A stretch of DNA of 64,000 nt from Mortierella alpina (lineage: Eukaryota; Mortierellomycota; Mortierellomycetes; Mortierellales; Mortierellaceae), in contig JANATF010000012.1 of assembly GCA_029449245.1 (NCBI GenBank), positions 620,001 through 684,000 of the forward strand. The letters are read 5' to 3'. A program made the position numbers and the translations under genes. Shown piece by piece: positions 20,365-33,400 of this stretch; position 1 is the stretch's first letter, and every line of letters starts with the position of its first letter. The notes under the pieces are model-generated. The model saw nothing but the letters and a program-made list of their open reading frames with translations. It had not been told where the DNA came from and searched no databases.

Positions 20365-22213
20365 ATGCCACCAACAGCTACCATTTTACAGGCCGAGGAA
20401 GTTCAGAAGAACTCTCCTGAAAAAGCCATTCCATTGTACCAGAGCATTCTCGCTTCTGCCGGAACAAAAGGCATGCCTCTACCTCAATTCGCATCGACCC
20501 ATTTCATGGACGTGCGTCCCCTAGCGTGTCCAAAAACTAATCTGGTTCAGCTTGTCGCTTTCAATGTTCAAACAGGAGAGAGTGCCAAAAACGAACAGGA
20601 ATCTGCTTTGCTCAAGCTTGCACAATGCTACCGAGATCTCCAGTAAGTAGCCGAAAAGGTGCTCAACTGCATTTTACAGGCTCAATACGACGGCAACAAC
20701 TGACGTGCTCCGCGCTCCTACTCCATAGTCGGCCTAATGAGCTAGCAGCTCTTATCCACGACTCTCGGACCCTGATCACCTCGATACCCAAGGCAAAGAC
20801 TGCAAAAATCAGTATGAACATGACTATGGTGCTATCACCTTGTGTCGCTTTGTACTGGCTATTTGCTCCTTATTGACTAACTGACTCCCTCTTTACCTCT
20901 CACATAGTCCGCACACTGATCGACTACTTCTCAGAGATCCCCAACACCCTTCCGCTGCAGATCGATGTGTGTAAACAGACGATTCAATGGACTATTCAGG
21001 AGAAGCGGATTTTCTTGAAGCAAGCTTTGGAGACACGATTGGTCGCTTTGTACCTCGACAACAAGATGTATAGCGACTCTTTGACACTCATCGCAACACT
21101 GCTCAAGGAACTGAAGAAACTCGACGACAAGATGGTTTTGGTGGAGGTTCAGCTGCTTGAGAGCCGCGTCTGCCATGCCCTGCGCAATCTTCCAAAGGCA
21201 AAGGTATCAATGGCTGTTCACGATATGTGCTGTGGTTGCACTTATGTCTGTATCAAGCATATCACTAAACCCTACCTCCCAACCAATATTGTGGACCGCA
21301 ATGATTAGGCTGCGCTCACATCTGCGCGAACATCTGCAAATGCGATTTACTGCCCACCCTTGCTTCAGGCTGCTCTGGACATGCAATCAGGAATTCTTCA
21401 TGCCGAGGAGAAGGACTACAAAACTGGATTTTCTTACTTTTACGAGACCTTGGAGGGCTATTCGTCGTTGGAGGACCCCAGGGCTATCGCGGCACTAAAG
21501 TACATGCTGCTTTGCAAGATCATGTTGAATTTGGTAAGTTAAGGCTTTTTTTATTATTTTTTACTGCCATGCCTCGGCCCTGGGTTGCCTAGTATTTGGC
21601 CTTGTTACTTGTTGAACTAACGCAGGCATTATGGAATAGTCGGACGATATCCAATCAATTCTGAACAGCAAGGTCGCTCTCAAATACCGTGGCATTGAGG
21701 TCGAAGCCATGAAGGCCATTGCTATTGCCCATCAAAACCGGTCACTGCAGGAGTTTGAACTGGCACTTGCCACCTATCGTGATGGTACGACAGCTGCTGC
21801 TGTTCGACGACGCCTGGAACGACGCACTTTATGTCTGTTGGGAGAGGACTAACCAGAATTTTGTCTTGCAATGGATAGAGTTGGGTAATGACCCCATTAT
21901 CAGGAATCATCTAGCTTCGCTGTACGATAAACTGTTGGAGCAGAACTTGGTCCGTGTCATTGAGCCGTTTTCGAGAGTTGAGATCTCTCACATTGCCGAG
22001 ATCATCAAGCTTCCTGCACAGCAAGTCGAGATCAAGTTGTCGCAGATGATCTTGGACAAGACTTTTTTGGGAGTGCTGGATCAAGGCGCAGGTTGTTTGG
22101 TGGTCTTTGAGGAGACACCCGTTGACAAGACATACGAGAGTGCACTAGACACGATGAAGAACATGGCGAACGTCGTGGAGAGCCTCTACGAAAAGGCGTC
22201 TAAACTCACATAG
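20365..22213 (+). CDS. RPN6: 26S proteasome regulatory subunit Rpn6 (PSMD11)
   Basis: Seven exons (20365-20470, 20576-20642, 20729-20811, 20908-21203, 21309-21533, 21640-21784, 21879-22213) give 418 aa, near human PSMD11 (422). Diagnostic blocks: [84 protein letters not shown], and the PCI end [21 protein letters not shown]. The C terminus is [11 protein letters not shown]. Rpn6 is the clamp joining the lid to the 20S core. The first intron needs a GC donor (AAAAG|GCATGC at 20471) to match the family. Reading through is also open and would insert about 35 residues, so this one border is uncertain. Confidence 0.95.
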
Positions 22214-22625
22214 ACAAAACTGGCACGATCTTGTGAGGCAAATAAAGAAAACCATCAGATACCACGAATTGAGGTGGAGGCGACTCGGCAAAGGGCGAAA
22301 ATCGTAGCAACCCGTCACAGTAGTCTTTGCGCACGTGCTACACTACAAAAAAAAAGAGGGTGGCATTCGACACCGCACAATCTTCCGTCCTCCTCTTTTG
22401 ACCCCATTCATGGAGTGTGTCTTGTAAAGCGATACCTCTCCTGAATTTAGATCCCTAGCATCCACACATCCCAAGGTATCACCACTGTGAACAGTTGTTG
22501 TTGGCCAATTCGAGTATGCTCATTGTGATGGCACTAACCAGAGTTTCGTTGATCTTGCAAGTTTGTTTTCCTTCATTTTCCAAGCTCAGTGAATCCACCA
22601 AAGTCCCAAGCTGCCTCTGTTTTTC
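22214..22625. promoter_or_regulatory. BRE1 promoter region
   Basis: Spacer between two same-strand genes, holding the RPN6 3' UTR and BRE1 promoter. No gene seen. Confidence 0.4.
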
Positions 22626-25600
22626 ATGGACGAAAGAGGTACTCGTAAGCGCACGCTTACGGACGAAACGGGACAGACGCCCACTTCCGCCACAAATGGC
22701 AATCCAGCACTGTTCACACCACCGGCCAACAAGAGGCAGTTCACGGGAAGGAGCTCCAGCCCAAACAACAGCGTCCAGGACGATGTAGAAAACATGACAG
22801 CAGCTGAGGTATGTAGTCCACTGACGACGGTTCGTTTCAGGAAGGACCCCAACTTTTCATATCTAACACTCTGCTTTTGGCACTGTATTTTTTTTTCTTG
22901 CTTTTGCTCATAGGAGGTGCTGTTGAACTTCCAGAAGGAAGCCATCTGGAGACAGACACGGGAATATAGACGGGAGACAGCAAGGGCAGAGGAACGGATA
23001 TCTCTGATTGAATCCAAGCAAGCTGACTGCGATAGTCAGCTCAGTGCAGTGGATGCTTACTGGAATAAGGTGCGCTACTGCTTCTTGCTGTATCTTTTTA
23101 AAAAGTCGATCAGTCCGTGCTTGGTAGAACCTTGCTAACGCTGGTACATTGCTCTGGATTTAGTTACTTGAGGATTTAATAGCCCTGGTATCGCGCCCAG
23201 AGATCAAAATGGACCGGTCCAATATGGTGTTGGACGGTAAGGCATCACAGTGTAGTTCAGTACCACATGAGAAAATGCACTTGTTGAATGACCGTGCCAA
23301 ATGTTGATTGCTGTTTTTCCTGTGAATAGATGGAAGCAGTTTTGCGTCGTTGCTGAAATATCGCTCGGGACCGAACGCTGGCGAGGAGGATATCAAAGAT
23401 CTCACGGAGAGCTGTACTAAAAAGGCCGTAGAGGTCCAGTCAGAACGCACAAAGGAGATTGTACTCAAGCTGTTGATGCTGGTCGAAAACTGGTCGGAAC
23501 AGCGCACTGAGTTCTGGAAGGCACTGACGGCAGCAGGTAAGGAAGTAATATTAGGCGGGCGTGGTTAATCCTCACTAATATCACTTAATAACACCCGATC
23601 TCTCTCATCGCTTCATGATCCTCAATGAAGGTTCGCAAACACAAGGGAGTAGTGCTGTGCAACAACTCACCTCAGCCCACGAGGATCTTCTCCAACACTA
23701 CAGGAAAGGGCAAGCTAATATCGATCTTCTTCAAGCCAAATGTCACACCTTCACGGATCAAGTTGTGCGTTTGAAAAATGAGCTGGAAATTACAAGGAAG
23801 AGGCTTAACGAGACAGGCGGGGACATGGAGGATTGCAAGGAGAGGTTGAAGTGGATACAACACAGCGTCGACTCTGAAAACGATGTGCTTGAGGCATCAC
23901 TTGCCGAAAACAGCGTAGCCATACCTGGGTCCGTCATGCCGACACTTGCCGCGCTCAATGACATGAGCGAAGATTCACGGGATGAGTTGCTCCAGCATCG
24001 GCGATTGGCGATATCACGCTTGGCAGAGGTCGAGGAGATGAAGACTCAAAAGATGCAGCTGCAGGAAGAACTGGATAAAGTGCGTGTGCAGCTGACGCAT
24101 CTTTCAGACGAGAAGATTCAGGATTCGCAGCATGTGAGGGCGCTTTTGGTGCAGATTCAGTCCGTCCGTCATGATGCCGAATTTTATCGCGGAGAGGTCC
24201 TCAAGCTAAGAGCTGACCTTGACGATCTGCATGCCAGTCGCCGCAAGTTTGTCGATACACTAGAGAGCGAAGAAAAGAACCGACGAGCGACTCTGGAAGC
24301 AGAGCTGAAGAAGCTGGACAGCGACATTGCCCGAGTGAGCGAAAGCCGCGACCGCTTTCAGTTAATGTACGAGAATCGCTGCACCAAGGACGACTACGAG
24401 GTGCAGCAAAATCAAGAGATTCGTAAAATTGCCAACACGCGCAAGGTAAGCACCGACCAGCTGCTAGTGTTTCGTCGTTACTGCAGAGATAGAGGTGTGA
24501 TGATTAACAACATTTTTTTCATCTGTACGTTGACGATCCAGGACCGGATCACAGCTTTGACTGCGGATATTCAACGTCTTCAAGCTTTGTTGGCCACCAA
24601 CTCTGAGGACTGGGATACATATGCGTTTTACTATAAAGGCCCCGATGACAAAGCCCTGGCTCAGGATCTGAAAACCAAGCTCCAGGCGACAGAGAAACAA
24701 CTCACCGGACTCACTATGGAGCTGGAGGCGTCCAAGGATACAGTGTTGCAGCTTCGCGACCTGGCAGCTGTTAGAGCTTCAGAGATGCAACTCCAAGAAC
24801 AAGTCACTACTCTGTCGGCAAAGGTGGCGACTTTGGATAACCTTGTCGGTTCAGGTGCAGATGACTCTATCAAGGCACTCGTCGCAACTATTGAGGCCAG
24901 GGAGGCAGCCATCAAGCGGCTCGAACTGAAGGTCCAAGCTCATGAAGCCGTTCAAGCACCACTACTGAACGAGCTGCACACCGTCGCAACTGCCTGGGGT
25001 CAACTTGAAGAAGCAACGTCTCGGAGAGGAATCGATCTTGCACAGAAAGAGGATCTCATCTTCAAGTTACTCTCTGACAAGACACGTCAAGAATCCAAGT
25101 GTAGCCATCTCGTGCGGGCCAAAGAGCAGAGTGCTAACATGACGGCTGTCATGAAGCGTCAGTCGGACATGCAGCTGGATCAGATTCGTCGTTTGGAGGA
25201 GCGCGAGAAGACGCTCAGCGAGCAGATGGTATGGCTCTGAGACGGCTGTATATATCAATCTAAATGGTACATTGTTGAGTGCCTCCACTTATTGATGTTG
25301 CATTGTCTAATTTTTCATACCTCTTTTAGGCGACTTTGGAAAAGGAGCAGACGACGTTGAACAGCGAGGTTGTTCTTCACAAGACCAAGCTGCAAGAATT
25401 TACTCAACACAGTTCTAATTACAAGGAGAGGTTCTCGAAACAGGATGAGCGCTTGAACGAGCTGCAGGAACTGTTGAAGGAGAGATCCAAGGCGTTTGAG
25501 AGCGAAGCATCGGCCAGGAAGCGGCTGATAGAGGAAGCAGAGACGATGAAGCGCAAGCTGGAGGAGCAGGCCAAGAGGGCTGATGGGCCTTCAGGAGACT

Positions 25601-25806
25601 CTGAGGCAGCCAAGCAGGCAGCGCGGTACTTGAAGCTGCTCAAGTGCCCCGCATGCGATGTCAACTTCAAATCGCACGTCATCCTCCGCTGCATGCATGT
25701 GTTCTGCAAAAGCTGCATGGATAAGCAGATGGAGTATCGCCAGCGCAAGTGCCCAACATGCCGCGAGAATTTCGGTGCCAAAGATGTGAAAGAGATTTAT
25801 CTCTAG
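22626..25806 (+). CDS. BRE1: E3 ubiquitin ligase Bre1 (histone H2B ubiquitination)
   Basis: Seven exons (22626-22808, 22914-23069, 23164-23236, 23330-23536, 23631-24445, 24542-25228, 25330-25806) give 865 aa. Most of the protein is heptad-rich coiled coil. The last about 60 residues are a C3HC4 RING: CPACDVNF, CMHVFCKSC, CPTCRENF, ending DVKEIYL. A short basic Ser-rich N terminus precedes the first helix (LLNFQKEAIWRQTREYRRE). This architecture and ending are those of Bre1/RNF20, which with Rad6 monoubiquitinates histone H2B in the nucleus. Intron 5 (96 nt) is a multiple of three and contains no stop, so its retention would add 32 residues to the coiled coil. Confidence 0.95.
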
Positions 25807-26679
25807 ATGACTTTTTTTTTTTGTTTTTTCTTTGCCGTTTGTTGCTATGACTTTGTCCTCGTCCATCCCATTCCACCTTCTGTTCTCTTTGTATCGTAGT
25901 CGTAATTGTACAACAGCTTTAGAAATCACTCGTTCAACGTTCTTAAAGGATCTTCTTTGTCTCATGATGGCCTATCTCTGTGAGCCGAACCCTGAAAATG
26001 GCCAGGCAATTGGACCCGCTTGTGACCTCGCCAACTAGGAACGAACGCGACTACGCGCGCCTTGTCATGCATGAGTGTTTTATGCACCCTGACCGTTGCG
26101 CATATATACACGCGTGGCGCGCTAGCGAGGTACAGTGTGGCCAGAGCTGGTGGATGGGTGTTGGATGGGTGTTGGATGAATGTTTGGATGGCCCAAGGGA
26201 CGAACCGGTCCCTGTCGCGGCAGAGCATGGGAGCCAGCCATATTTTGTTCATGCACAGGCTCACACCTGCTTTTTAGGATGGGCAAGGAGAATGCAGAGG
26301 GGAGATTGCTCTCGGGTGCTCACTCACACACACACACACACCGTGTTTGGGCTGGCAGGCACGCAGAATTAGAACAAACTGAACAAACCGGCCAGCACAC
26401 CGCACCAGTGCAAGGCAATGCTGTCTGCCAGGTCGGACCTTTTTTTTTTTTTTTCTTGTTTGAGCCATCATCTCATCATCTCTTTTCTCCTTTTTCTCTG
26501 TCATCCCGTCTCTCTCTTTCTCTCTTTCTCCTCACACCCCCACGCACCCACTGCCTTGCCATCTCTCTCTGTCCACCACTACTAGCACACACACATCTCA
26601 CCGCATACCCTCTGCCGCATCTCCATCGGAAACACCCTTCCATCCACTTTGCTCTTAGATTTGCCCTAAATCTCTCACC
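25807..26679. other. Spacer with minisatellite and CA/T runs; septin promoter
   Basis: Holds the BRE1 3' UTR, a TGGATGGGTGT minisatellite (about 26150-26193), a CA run (about 26325-26341), a T run near 26440-26455 and a long pyrimidine tract just before the septin ATG. No gene seen. Confidence 0.5.
26150..26193. repeat. TGGATGGGTGT minisatellite
   Basis: About three and a half imperfect copies of an 11-bp TGGATGGGTGT unit in the BRE1/septin spacer. Confidence 0.8.
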
Positions 26680-28689
26680 ATGGCACACGTAAGGGGTTAT
26701 TGTCCGACAGACACCCAACGGGCATATGCACCATACCGTACACCGCGCATACCCGCCTCTCCCAGCTCTGCAACCGCACTGACTCCATCTTCCCCATCCT
26801 TCCCTCCTGTCCCATATAGCGTATCGGACGCAGAAAGAATGTCAAGAAGGGATTTCAGTTCACCCTGATGGTTGTCGGTAAAGAAAGGACCTTCAGCCAA
26901 TGCATTCCTTAGCAAGCCTACCAAGATGATGATGATGACTGGAAAAGTAATCCTTCTCTCTGCCTGCTGCGAACTATAGGTGCCTCGGGTCTTGGTCGTA
27001 CCACCTTCATCAACACGCTGTGCGATGCTGATGTCGTCCCCAAGCGCGAATGCGACGAGCCAGAGATGGCCCACATTGAGGAGGGCATCAAGATCAAGCC
27101 CTACACTGTTGGTATGTCAAGATGACCCTTGCGTCAAAACTACCCAGCGTTCTTTCGCGTTCGCTCGATATCTGAGCTTTTTTTATTGTTCATACGTACT
27201 ACCCTACCCCTACTGACACTCATATTTTCTAACCGCGGCATGATGGACTATAGAGCTCGATGAGGATGGTGTCAAGATCTCGCTGACCGTGGTGGATACC
27301 CCCGGCTTTGGCGACATGATTGACAACGAGTATTGGTAAGCGCGCGGAGCAGGCTAAAAAAAAAGCACACAGAAAAAAGCAAGCGCAGATGTCTATGTTC
27401 TCCCCTCGCGCCCTTTTTTTTGGCTGCTGTTTCCCTCAAGGAGCTCGCGACTCTAGTCAAGGAACGGAACCCCTTGCCTTTCTCCTTTGCTGACTCAAAA
27501 CTCAAGAGGGCTCCCCACCTACTTTTTTCCCCCCCAGTTGCCTCTCCTGGCTTATGGGGCATATGAGATGAAACTGTGTGCTTGCCCGCTAACTCAACTG
27601 CCTGCTTTATATTTTCTGCGTGGTCTTCCCAGCTTCCAAGAGATCCTCGGCTATCTGGAACGACAGTACGATGATATTCTGTCGGAAGAGTCCAGGATCA
27701 AGCGTAATCCTCGCTTCCGAGACAATCGCGTCCACGCACTTCTCTACTTTATTACTCCTACCGGCCACAGGTACGTGTAGCATAAGCAGGCACCATCCAA
27801 GCAATCCTGACAACTTGAGTAGGATATGGCATTACTTCACCTCTTGGCCCATACGTCTGACATCCTTTCTCTGATGGTTACATCTTGATAGCTTGAGAGA
27901 AATCGATATTGAGCTCATGAAGCGCTTGAGTCCAAGAATCAATGTTATCCCAGTGATCGGAAAGGCCGACACCTTGACCCCTGTCGAGCTGAACGAGTTC
28001 AAGAAGCGGGTACGTGATGTTAACACTGTGCACACCGTGGGATTTTGTCTACGATTTGAAAACACGGTCATGGCTAACAGGCATGGGTTGGTCTCTATTT
28101 TAATCGGCATTGACAGGTCATGGAGGACATTGAGCACCACAACATTCCCATCTACAACTTCCCTTACGATCCCGAGGAGGATGACGAGGAGACGATCGAG
28201 GAGAACAGCGAGCTGAGATCTCTTCTCCCCTTTGCACTGATTGGATGCGAAGAGGAGATCATGGTTAATGGCCGCAAGGTCCGTGGCCGTCAGTACCCAT
28301 GGGGCATTGTTGAGGTCGACAATACTCAGCACTGCGACTTTGCCAAGTTGCGCTTTGCATTGCTCAGGTAAACGATCGTGCTTGAGAGGGAGGGAGGGAT
28401 TTGCAGACGCATTTTTCTGGGCTCTCGCCCACTTCATTTGAGTTGTTATTTTGGTCTCGCAACAAAAAACAGATGATGAGCTTTATAATAGGGTTGTTTT
28501 ATGGGAACGACTCGTTTTGTTTCCCTGATTGCTAACCATGTCCATATCCATATCATTTTCTACTTTCTGTCTATTCTTGTTGCTAATAGCTCGCACTTGC
28601 AAGATTTGAAGGAGATCACCCACGACTACTTGTACGAGAACTACCGAACGGAGAAGCTGTCCCGCAGCGCCGACAATATTTCCGAGTAA
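26680..28689 (+). CDS. Septin GTPase lacking a C-terminal coiled coil
   Basis: Eight exons (26680-26688, 26820-26877, 26980-27111, 27254-27335, 27633-27770, 27892-28009, 28117-28367, 28590-28689) give 295 aa. Septin landmarks: basic [11 protein letters not shown] before the G domain, G1 [15 protein letters not shown] (23-37), G3 [28 protein letters not shown]4 [10 protein letters not shown], and the septin-unique element [12 protein letters not shown]...[11 protein letters not shown]1 carries Arg29 where most septins have the P-loop Lys. Arg here is typical of the Cdc11-like group and suggests weak GTP hydrolysis. The protein ends [17 protein letters not shown], with no coiled coil after the G domain. 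Septins form filaments at the cell cortex and septa. The first coding exon is only 9 nt (MAH). Confidence 0.92.
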
Positions 28690-29043
28690 AGAACAAAACA
28701 AAAGAAGGTGGTTGCAAGGTACTGGCTTACCTTGTCCACACCATACACCTCTCTCTCTCTGCCTTTCTCTGTGCTTCGTTTTTTTTTTACTACTCAGTTT
28801 TGCCCATAATTCAATTGACACAGAAAGGCACGGTTCGAGCTTCCTACATACATGACAATAAAACCGTGCTTCCAAAAAAATGCCAGAGTATAACTTGGAT
28901 GATCTGTCAGTGTAGTGACTGCTGCCTGCCGTTGGCAAAGTTGACCCCACGACGCCCTTTGGATGCCTTGACCATTCTTTGGCATTTGACATTTGACATT
29001 TCAGGGACACCCTAACCATCTCATAAGCCAAACAAGAAGCATC
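28690..29043. promoter_or_regulatory. PTPA promoter region
   Basis: 354-bp spacer holding the septin 3' UTR and PTPA promoter. A CTCT run sits near 28748 and a T run near 28780. No gene seen. Confidence 0.4.
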
Positions 29044-30245
29044 ATGTCGCTTCAGGAACCGTCAGCAGAAGCAGCGGTAGCATCCCCAGCAGCAGGAGCA
29101 GAGGCATGGGTCGTACCTGTCAAGTGCATCAAGGATGAAAAGCGCGACTTGCCCTTCTTCCAATCGTCAGAGGCATATGCGCGCATCGTCTCGTACATCC
29201 TTGCCCTCAACGCCGCAGTCCTGAACCGCAAGGTCTCAGACCCGCTTCCAGAGTCAGAGGCAAGTATCTTTCATGGGTCTTTTTTGCTGTTGGTATGAAC
29301 ACGACGTCAACGACGAAGGCCTTGAACTCACAGCACACACCCATCCAGCCTGTCAACAAAATCTTGGCGCTGCTGGAAACACTCGATGACTGGATCTCGC
29401 TCGTGCCTCCCAAGAACGACCCGCAGCGGTTCGGTAACCTTGCCTTTCGGGACTACATCCACCTCTTTGAAGAAAAAGCGGCCTCTTTACAGGAAGAACT
29501 TTTGCCCCCACGGCTTCACCCCGCGATCCTAGAACTCACACCCTATCTGACACAAAGCATGGGCCATGGGACTCGGATCGATTATGGATCAGGACATGAG
29601 CTGGACTTTGTGGCCTGGCTATGCTGTCTAGAGATGATTGGGTTTCTGCAACATGAGGATCATGCAGCGGTGGTCCTCAAGGTCTTTGTGAGGTATCTCG
29701 AGTTGGTTCGAAAACTTCAAAAGGTCTATCAGCTCGAACCTGCGGGGAGTCATGGAGTGTGGGGGTTGGACGATTATCAATTCCTGCCGTACCTGTGGGG
29801 GAGTGCCCAACTGAGAGATCATCCTCGACTGAAGCCGATTTCGATCATGCAGACCCGGTTGCTGGAGGATTATGCAGAGGAATATCTTTACTTTCGAGCG
29901 ATTCAGTCGATCCATCAGGCAAGTGTGTATACTTTGTTTTACTATGAGTTTCTGCTATGACCTTTATTCCTCTGTCTGTCACTGACTGTACTTCAAAAAA
30001 AAATACGGATATTACAGACAAAGCGAGGACCTTTTCATGAGCATTCGCCGGTACTATTCGAGATCTCTGGAGTGCCTCACTGGACAAAGGTCAACTCGGG
30101 CATGATCAAAATGTACAAGGCTGAGGTCCTGAATAAGTTCCCGGTCGTGCAGCATTTGTTATTTGGTAGTCTCCTACCCTGGCGCCCAGCAGAATCGCCA
30201 CAAGATATGCCACCTGCTGACGCTACATCTGCACCTACTTCATAA
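29044..30245 (+). CDS. PTPA: Protein phosphatase 2A activator (PTPA/Rrd prolyl isomerase)
   Basis: Three exons (29044-29259, 29349-29918, 30018-30245) give 337 aa. PTPA signatures: [108 protein letters not shown] and [10 protein letters not shown]. Rrd1/Rrd2-type proteins bind the PP2A catalytic subunit with ATP-Mg and act as a peptidyl-prolyl isomerase that activates it. Both introns use GC donors with the perfect consensus AG|GCAAGT (29260 and 29919), and no nearby GT keeps the family frame. It converges on the BAG6-like gene 155 bp away. Rrd1 versus Rrd2 cannot be decided by eye. Confidence 0.95.
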
Positions 30246-30400
30246 CGTAACGTTGCTTTTTTTTTTCTTTGTATAAAATCAAGATGGAAAAAGAATAAGA
30301 AGTATGAGGACCTGTAGCTGTTTTTATTATCTTTGTCAAACGATACCACAGGATGAATGAATGGGTGGATCAAAAGAAAAAAGAAAAAGAAAAAAACTGG

Positions 30401-33400
30401 CTACGACAAGTCTGCATCATCTCCATCCTCGACTCGAGTCTTACGACTTTCAGCAGACGTGGTAGTATCCGTGGCGGTGGATGTCGTACTACTGTTCGAG
30501 GCGCTCACAGATGAAGGAGCCACAGTGGTAGATCCAGAGGACGACGACGACGAGAATGACGGTGTGACAACAGGAGCCCTGATGGCAGACAGCTCGGCCA
30601 GGACGGCCTCCCTGATAGAGGACGTCACCAATGCCTCCGCTCCCGCCACATTCACTCCAAGGGGCGCCATCATATCACGAATGCGCCTCGCCAGGTTCTC
30701 AGACAGCGTCTCTGCCTCCACCGCGGATGCTGCACCCGGTGCCGGTTGCGACGACGAATTTCCAGAACCGGATGAGCTTCCATTTGATCCGAAAAGGGCT
30801 GAGGGTCCAAGAGGCAAAGGATGTGCAGTCGATCCTAGAAGCGATGGCGCCATACACGTCCGCGATCGCGAAGAGTTCTGTCGAGGACCCGTCGCCATGA
30901 GAGGCCATGCCCCTCCAACAAGCCCACCGGTCTGCTCCTCGCCTCGGCGTCTAGGCACAATGTTGGCGCAGAGCACGTTCACGAGCGTGTTGGTGGCACG
31001 ATTGGACAGCTCCACCCAGCGACGTCCGTTGGCGTGGATTGCTGAGCCAACGACATGGGTGGCGATCCTTTGAGCCTCGGCTTGATCCCGTTCCTGAAAC
31101 AAACCATAAAACGCCACTCTCCAGGCACCCACAACATCTCGGATCCAAAGAATCAAATCCCTTGCAAACGTGGGCCAATTGCTCTCTCGCCCAACCGGTG
31201 CGGCCACGACGAGGTAGATGAGACGACGGAAATGCTCTTGAAGAACGTCTACGGAAATGCGGCGGATGTGAGCACTCGAGATTTGGATGCTGGCCGGCGG
31301 TGATAGGGTCTCGAGGTACTCTTCTACGTTGACTGCATTCATGATAGCATAAGCGAACGAAACAGCCACGGACTAGAAAACAGGAAAAAGAAAATACAAT
31401 CCCGTTAGTTTCTTTTGTAAAGAAAAAAAAACATGACAGACACTCCAGTTCAGCTAGCACCTATAGGTGTCCTGTCCTTGCGCTCACTTTTCTCCCAATA
31501 CGTACCTCGAGGTTGCTTTCCGTGGGCTGTTGTCCATTCAGAGCGCGGCCACGAATAAACGAGTTGAGCGTGGGGTGAATGTTTCGAAGGGGCGCTGGAT
31601 GCCCCTCCACAATCGACCTTGTCTCCCTGACTGTGAGCGACTCTGCCACATTCCGAACGAGGTCCTGTAGAGGAGTACAGGAAGATTCGGGGTCGTTGCA
31701 GATCACGTCCGCCAGGGTTCGGGGCGATCCATCCTCGCGAGGCTGATCAACCATCCTCAAAAGGGCAGAAATAAATACGCCGATCCGACCCAAGTTATAT
31801 GCAGGTGAAGTATTGGACGAGCTTCCGTTGCCGCCATTGCCGCTGCTGGATGATGGATTGGAAGGACTGCTTGGGGATGGGCTAGAAACGGGTGAGGATG
31901 AATCCACAGATGCTCCAGGCACTTGCGGGCGCCTTGTATCATTGGAAGAGGATCTTGCGACAGCAACAGGTCTAGATGAAGGCTGCGGGCGAGAAGCGGC
32001 AGTCGGGGTTGTAGGACCATTGTTTTGTGGACTACTGCTGCTCCCTACAGGCGCACTTGGTGTGTTTAAAGCCGAGAGTCTATTGCCAAGAAGAACGTCC
32101 AGCTCCTGCATACGCCCTTCAAGATCAGCTGCCACAGAGGACATCTGGTTGGTAAGACGTCTTCTGGTGGACGCCCGACCGTCGGCGTCCTGGGCAAAAT
32201 CCTCAGGTCTCTCCCTTCTCCTTGATGCCAATGAGACATTCATGAGCTGCTCCAATTGATCGCTTGCATTTCGCACAGCCCTCACAGCCGCTGTTTCAGA
32301 TTCCGTAAGTCCACCAGCTAACGCTGCCGTGATGGCTGCTTCGTCAGATGGGGGGTTGTTGCTGCCGGATACTGTGGGCCGCATTGTCGTAGGTGATGTC
32401 TGTCTGGACATATTTCGCCAAAAGTCCATGAACCCTGCACCTGCAAAATCCGCTGGAATCATAAATCGAGCAGCCGAAGCATGGTCCTGACGAAGGGCGA
32501 AGGGATTCGCGGCGGCGGCCGCTGCTGCCGCATATGAGGGTACAGTTCCACTTGTTCTTGAGGATGATCTCGGAGGAGGTTGGATAGAGTATGACAAACT
32601 TCCATTTGGTCCAAGAACCATCTGCCCAATCGGTCCAGAGCCAAGCTGAGGCAGAGCAGCCGTGGTATTTGCATTGGATGCTGCGGAGGGTGTTGTGTGA
32701 GGAGGTGAGGTTGATGTGTCCGATGTTGAAGTGGTCGCCGTCCTGGGAACGGAAGCATTGGTTGTATTTGTAACTCCTGCAGCTGCAACTGCAGCTGCAA
32801 CAGTTTGAGCAGAAGCACGCGCATGGGCCATTATGGATGGTATCAAGCCCAAAGGCACGGCAGACGCTCCCGATCCACGTGCGAGTCCTGATCCGCGCGC
32901 AAGAGTCGGAAACGGAAAAGTCTGCAGAATAGCACTCCTTGGAAGTCCGCCAGCTCTACCATCATTGTTCCTTGGCGTTGTTGTTGATGGAGCCTCCATG
33001 TGAGCTGCGCCCGTCCTTGCTGCTGGCTGATAGCGATATGTGACAGGCTCGGGGTTCGTTCCAACAAATGTGGCATTGGCAAGCATAGGAAACACTGTGT
33101 TTTGAACACTTGCCAATCTGTACATAGCCCTGGCTGCCCTGAGTGAGACACGCTGAAGATTCAAATGCTCCGATGGGTGGCCAAGAGTTTGGTTGAATTG
33201 GTCGGAGAGTGTTTGCAGGTGGTTCGCCATGGTGCGGCTTGTCTCTGAAAGTTGCGTTAATACACTGCCCATGCGTCTGAGATCTATTGAATCGCCATCG
33301 ACTTCCTCGTCCACTGGCTCCAATTCCGGTACGTCGAGAGGTTCAAGTTCAACTCCTTCAACTAGAGATTTACACAGGAGCATCGCAGCTGATGTTAGAT

